A stretch of DNA of 23,301 bases from a virus, in the IMG/VR virus record IMGVR_UViG_3300030107_006054, positions 2,968 through 26,268 of that record; one strand, 5' to 3'. Numbering within the stretch: position 1 is the stretch's first letter; the number at the start of each line of letters is the position of its first letter. The position numbers and the translations under genes are program-made. The notes beneath the pieces are model-generated. The model made no database searches. It saw only the letters and a program-made list of their open reading frames with translations, and was not told the origin of the DNA. Positions 21,739 through 23,301 of this stretch are shown here, piece by piece.

Positions 21739-21963
21739 ATGTTTAACCTCGACCAAAAATACGAATCTTATGTTAGAAATGGTAATAAAAAACTTCGTAT
21801 TGATGGTATAGAGGAAAGAGTTAAGGGATATGGTTACACTGATGATGGGAAAGATATTGATGGTTATTATTTGATTACAGATAATTATACTCTCTATTAT
21901 AATACTAATGAGCAGTTCATTAGGATGGAGGCACTTGCGGAAGTGGCACAACCAGTTTCCTAA
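21739..21963 (+). CDS. Hypothetical cyanophage protein (74 aa)
   Basis: This acidic, Tyr-rich protein (MFNLDQKYESYVRNGNKKLR to ALAEVAQPVS) has a central segment GYGYTDDGKDIDGYYLITDN. It is probably a small beta/alpha soluble protein. It has no cysteines and no membrane span. It stands alone behind a possible extended -10 and ahead of the helicase, separated from the latter by 50 bases. I do not recognise a family. Confidence 0.6.
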   Translation: MFNLDQKYESYVRNGNKKLRIDGIEERVKGYGYTDDGKDIDGYYLITDNYTLYYNTNEQFIRMEALAEVAQPVS

Positions 21964-22013
21964 ACAGTCTTTTTTCGTGTATGATGGAAGAATTGAAATG
22001 GTAGTAACCCAAC

Positions 22014-23234
22014 ATGTTTAAGTTACGACCTCATCAACTACGAGCAGTTAAGAGCATGCAGCGTAGAGATAAGGGACAATTGATTATGCCTACAGGAGCA
22101 GGTAAAACTCTTTGTATGATTAAAGATACAGAGAGAGAATTTAATGGTTGCGCGTGGGATTTGTTTCTTAAGACACCTGAAAGAAAAGTAACTGTTGTTG
22201 TTGCTCCTCGTATATTATTATCTCAGCAACTATCGGAAGATTTTGAAGAATCTTTAGGCATAAATCCTATGCTTCAGTATAAAATTCTTCATGTACATAG
22301 TGGCGATACTCATCATAATTCTACTACTAATGCGGGGAAGATATTAGAATGGACAAAGGATAATTACAGATATAATAAGTTAATTTTTACTACATATCAT
22401 TCTCTACATCGTATACAAGAAAGTGGTATAAATGTAGATACTATCTACTTTGATGAAGCGCATAATAGTGTTAAAAGAAACTTTTTCCCTGCTACTGAAT
22501 TTTTTGCAGGTTTGGAGCATATTCGCTGCTTTTTCTTTACTGCTACTCCTAAGCATAGTTATTCTCTTTCACATGCTGGAATGAATGATAAGGAAGTATA
22601 TGGTAAAGTAATTACTAAAGTTTCTGCGCCTGAATTAGTAGAGCAAGGGGTTATTCTTCCTCCTAAAGTTGTAGTAAAAGAATTTGAAAAGGTTGCCAAA
22701 GCAGAACAAACTAATAAAACAGATTGTCACCATTTAATTGAATCTATTGATGAAGTAAATGTTGATAAGATTTTAGTGTGTGTTAGAAGAACGCAGCAAA
22801 TTATTAACTTAGTAGATGAGAAAAATACTTTTTGTGGTGACTTAGAGAAAAGGGGATATGATTTACTTTATATTACTTCTAAGACTGGAGGATATGTTAA
22901 TGGGGAAAAGGTTAGTAGAGAAACTTTCTTTTCTACTTTAAGAGAGTGGGGTAATGATAAGAGTAAGAGATTTATTATTATGCATCATAGCATCCTTTCT
23001 GAAGGTATTAGCGTACCAGGATTAGAAGCGGCATTGTTTATGAGAAATATGAATTATATTACTATTTCTCAAACAATTGGGAGGGTTATTAGAAAAGGTG
23101 ATGATGACAAGAAATTTGGTATAGTAGCAGTTCCCGTCTATGATAAGGTGGGAATTAGCACCGCCAAGAGCGTTAATGCTGTTGTTGATACTATCTTTCA
23201 AAAGGGAGAAGCAGCAACTTCTGTGGTACGGTAA
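22014..23234 (+). CDS. SF2 DEAH-box helicase, UvsW/restriction-helicase-like (406 aa)
   Basis: The helicase motifs are in order: Walker A MPTGAGKT (25-32) after RPHQLRAVKSMQ, motif Ia VVAPRILL, motif Ib FTTYHSLHR (125-133), the DEAH box DTIYFDEAHN (142-151), motif III FFFTATPKHS (173-182), a motif V-like SEGISVPGLEAALF (329-342) and motif VI QTIGRVIRKG (353-362). The family moves along nucleic acid using ATP. Related phage helicases such as T4 UvsW rescue replication forks and branch-migrate recombination intermediates. At 406 residues it is shorter than T4 UvsW and lacks its N-terminal DNA-binding part, so it could be a different SF2 branch; I give no symbol. It is intact. Confidence 0.85.
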   Translation: MFKLRPHQLRAVKSMQRRDKGQLIMPTGAGKTLCMIKDTEREFNGCAWDLFLKTPERKVTVVVAPRILLSQQLSEDFEESLGINPMLQYKILHVHSGDTHHNSTTNAGKILEWTKDNYRYNKLIFTTYHSLHRIQESGINVDTIYFDEAHNSVKRNFFPATEFFAGLEHIRCFFFTATPKHSYSLSHAGMNDKEVYGKVITKVSAPELVEQGVILPPKVVVKEFEKVAKAEQTNKTDCHHLIESIDEVNVDKILVCVRRTQQIINLVDEKNTFCGDLEKRGYDLLYITSKTGGYVNGEKVSRETFFSTLREWGNDKSKRFIIMHHSILSEGISVPGLEAALFMRNMNYITISQTIGRVIRKGDDDKKFGIVAVPVYDKVGISTAKSVNAVVDTIFQKGEAATSVVR

Positions 23235-23239
23235 TTAAA

Positions 23240-23301
23240 GTGTCCACTATTTTCCCCATTATCCATAATATCGGTTATATTAGGTACATGGGAAACAAAG
23301 A
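23240..23301 (+). CDS. Start of a downstream gene, 3'-truncated (possible DNA methyltransferase)
   Basis: After the helicase stop, a GTG at 23240 opens a frame reading VSTIFPIIHNIGYIRYMGNK to the window end; an ATG at 23288 is the alternative start. The RYMGNK end recalls the N-terminal AdoMet-binding loop of D12-class adenine methyltransferases (RY-G-K), but with about 20 residues this is only a hint. TATATT at 23276-23281 would be too late for the GTG start. The start choice is uncertain. Confidence 0.3.
   Translation, partial: MSTIFPIIHNIGYIRYMGNK

Noticed and set aside
22014-23234. Firm naming of the helicase as uvsW
   Set aside because: Motifs fit SF2 DEAH helicases, but the length and the missing N-terminal region do not clearly match T4 UvsW.

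Overview
The window looks like part of a T4-like cyanophage genome (a marine myovirus of Prochlorococcus or Synechococcus). The DNA is AT-rich and tightly packed. Genes overlap by TAATG or ATGA, and T4-type late promoter octamers (TATAAATA and close variants) stand in front of virion genes. The window carries a plant-type 2Fe-2S ferredoxin, a typical cyanophage auxiliary metabolic gene, together with a family of short structural proteins, glycine-rich adhesin-like proteins and 2-oxoglutarate/Fe(II) oxygenase-like proteins common in such phages. The host genus is an inference. No tRNA, CRISPR array, IS element or integrase was seen.

Region 1 (1-4470) and region 3 (6485-15870) are a late, virion-structure block on the + strand. 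It holds short modular fibre-like proteins that share recurring cassettes, three glycine-rich proteins ending in the same G-I-(V/I)-(V/I)-(V/I/L)-R-Y signature, and one 1810-residue multidomain protein at 7578-13010. That protein has four LamG-like lectin folds, a cupredoxin-like domain split by one of them, a SPRY-like domain and a marine-phage C-terminal module. The block probably builds tail fibres or other host-recognition parts.

Region 2 (4474-6459) interrupts this block with three consecutive oxygenase-like genes, headed by a perfect sigma70-type promoter (TTGACA, 17 bp, TATAAT). Region 4 (15854-18051) has a NodU-type carbamoyltransferase on the minus strand. It is tail-to-tail with the third glycine-rich gene, with a 17-bp overlap, and divergent from a fourth oxygenase-like gene.

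Region 5 (18119-21963) is a run of small + strand genes: tiny membrane or secreted proteins, an HExxH metallopeptidase, two more oxygenase-like proteins, a cysteine-bearing small protein, a strong hairpin terminator and the ferredoxin. Region 6 (22014-23301) holds an SF2 DEAH-box helicase and the first codons of another gene.

Six oxygenase-like genes and a carbamoyltransferase in 23 kb point to a modification capacity acting on phage fibres, nucleic acid or host glycans. The sequence alone does not identify the substrate. No gene-free stretch exceeds 300 bases; the longest, 19792-19958, holds a strong Shine-Dalgarno site and minimal ORFs.
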